DNA of 64,000 nt from Berkiella sp964496435 (lineage in GTDB: Bacteria > Pseudomonadota > Gammaproteobacteria > Berkiellales > Berkiellaceae): positions 47,677 through 111,676 of the forward strand of contig CAZBZP010000011.1 in NCBI GenBank assembly GCA_964496435.1. Direction: 5' to 3'. Positions 63,941 to 64,000 of this stretch are shown here, piece after piece; the first letter of the stretch is position 1, and each line of letters starts with the position of its first letter. Made by a program: the position numbers and the translations under genes. The notes beneath the pieces are model-generated. The model did not search any database, had not been told where the DNA came from, and saw nothing but the letters and a program-made list of their open reading frames with translations.

Positions 63941-64000
63941 GGAGCGGTAGTTCAGTTGGTTAGAATACCGGCCTGTCACGCCGGGGGTCGCGGGTTCGAG
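63941..64000 (+). tRNA. tRNA-Asp (anticodon GTC), cut by window end
   Basis: The 5' acceptor strand GGAGCGG, D-arm and the anticodon stem CCGGC/GCCGG with loop CTGTCAC (GTC) are present. The sequence ends inside the T-arm. Confidence 0.93.

Overview
The window is a piece of chromosome from an AT-rich (roughly 40% G+C by eye) gammaproteobacterium. Conserved gene orders make the class clear: fabF-mltG-tmk-holB-pilZ-tatD; asd-fimV-truA; accD-folC-dedD-cvpA-purF; and a tRNA cluster followed by tig-clpP-clpX-lon-hupB and tRNA-Val/tRNA-Asp. SMC (not MukB) and NfuA, together with a eukaryote-like sphingosine-1-phosphate lyase homologue, point to the Legionellales (Legionella, Coxiella, Berkiella-like host-associated bacteria). 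That placement is inference, because no rRNA gene is present.

Layout. 1-4745: end of fabF, then mltG, tmk, holB, pilZ and tatD in a tightly overlapping run, without the pabC seen in E. coli; mltG has a structured leader. 4750-8410: accessory stretch with a double-glycine-leader (bacteriocin-like) peptide, four small minus-strand genes, a candidate small RNA, nfuA and two small unknown genes. 8412-12977: a helicase-like protein with decayed motifs, a sphingosine-1-phosphate lyase homologue and an orphan receiver protein. 13092-19501: smc-zipA-ligA. 19716-23982: a large repeat protein broken by a 100-N assembly gap, convergent with a protein carrying a T1SS-143/VCBS-like adhesin domain. 24232-39868: prmB, aroC, a small membrane protein, asd, fimV, truA and the accD-folC-dedD-cvpA-purF block, interrupted by two unrecognised genes. 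39927-46523: a copper-type P1B ATPase, a His-rich exported protein, a small exported protein, a DUF1704/QEGLA metallopeptidase-like protein, an MscS-like channel and a small lipoprotein. 46680-55604: a complete tandem-RND (MdtABC-like) efflux operon with its outer-membrane channel. 55606-64000: folD, five tRNAs behind a strong promoter, tig, clpP, clpX (with a heat-shock type promoter), lon, hupB, tRNA-Val and the start of tRNA-Asp.

Most genes are housekeeping: fatty-acid and peptidoglycan synthesis, replication, chromosome segregation, division, aspartate/aromatic/purine/folate metabolism and proteostasis. The accessory genes lie between these conserved blocks. The best candidates for new biology are the double-glycine peptide neighbourhood, the repeat protein at the assembly gap, the lyase, the QEGLA protein and the dispersed structured leader element upstream of mltG.
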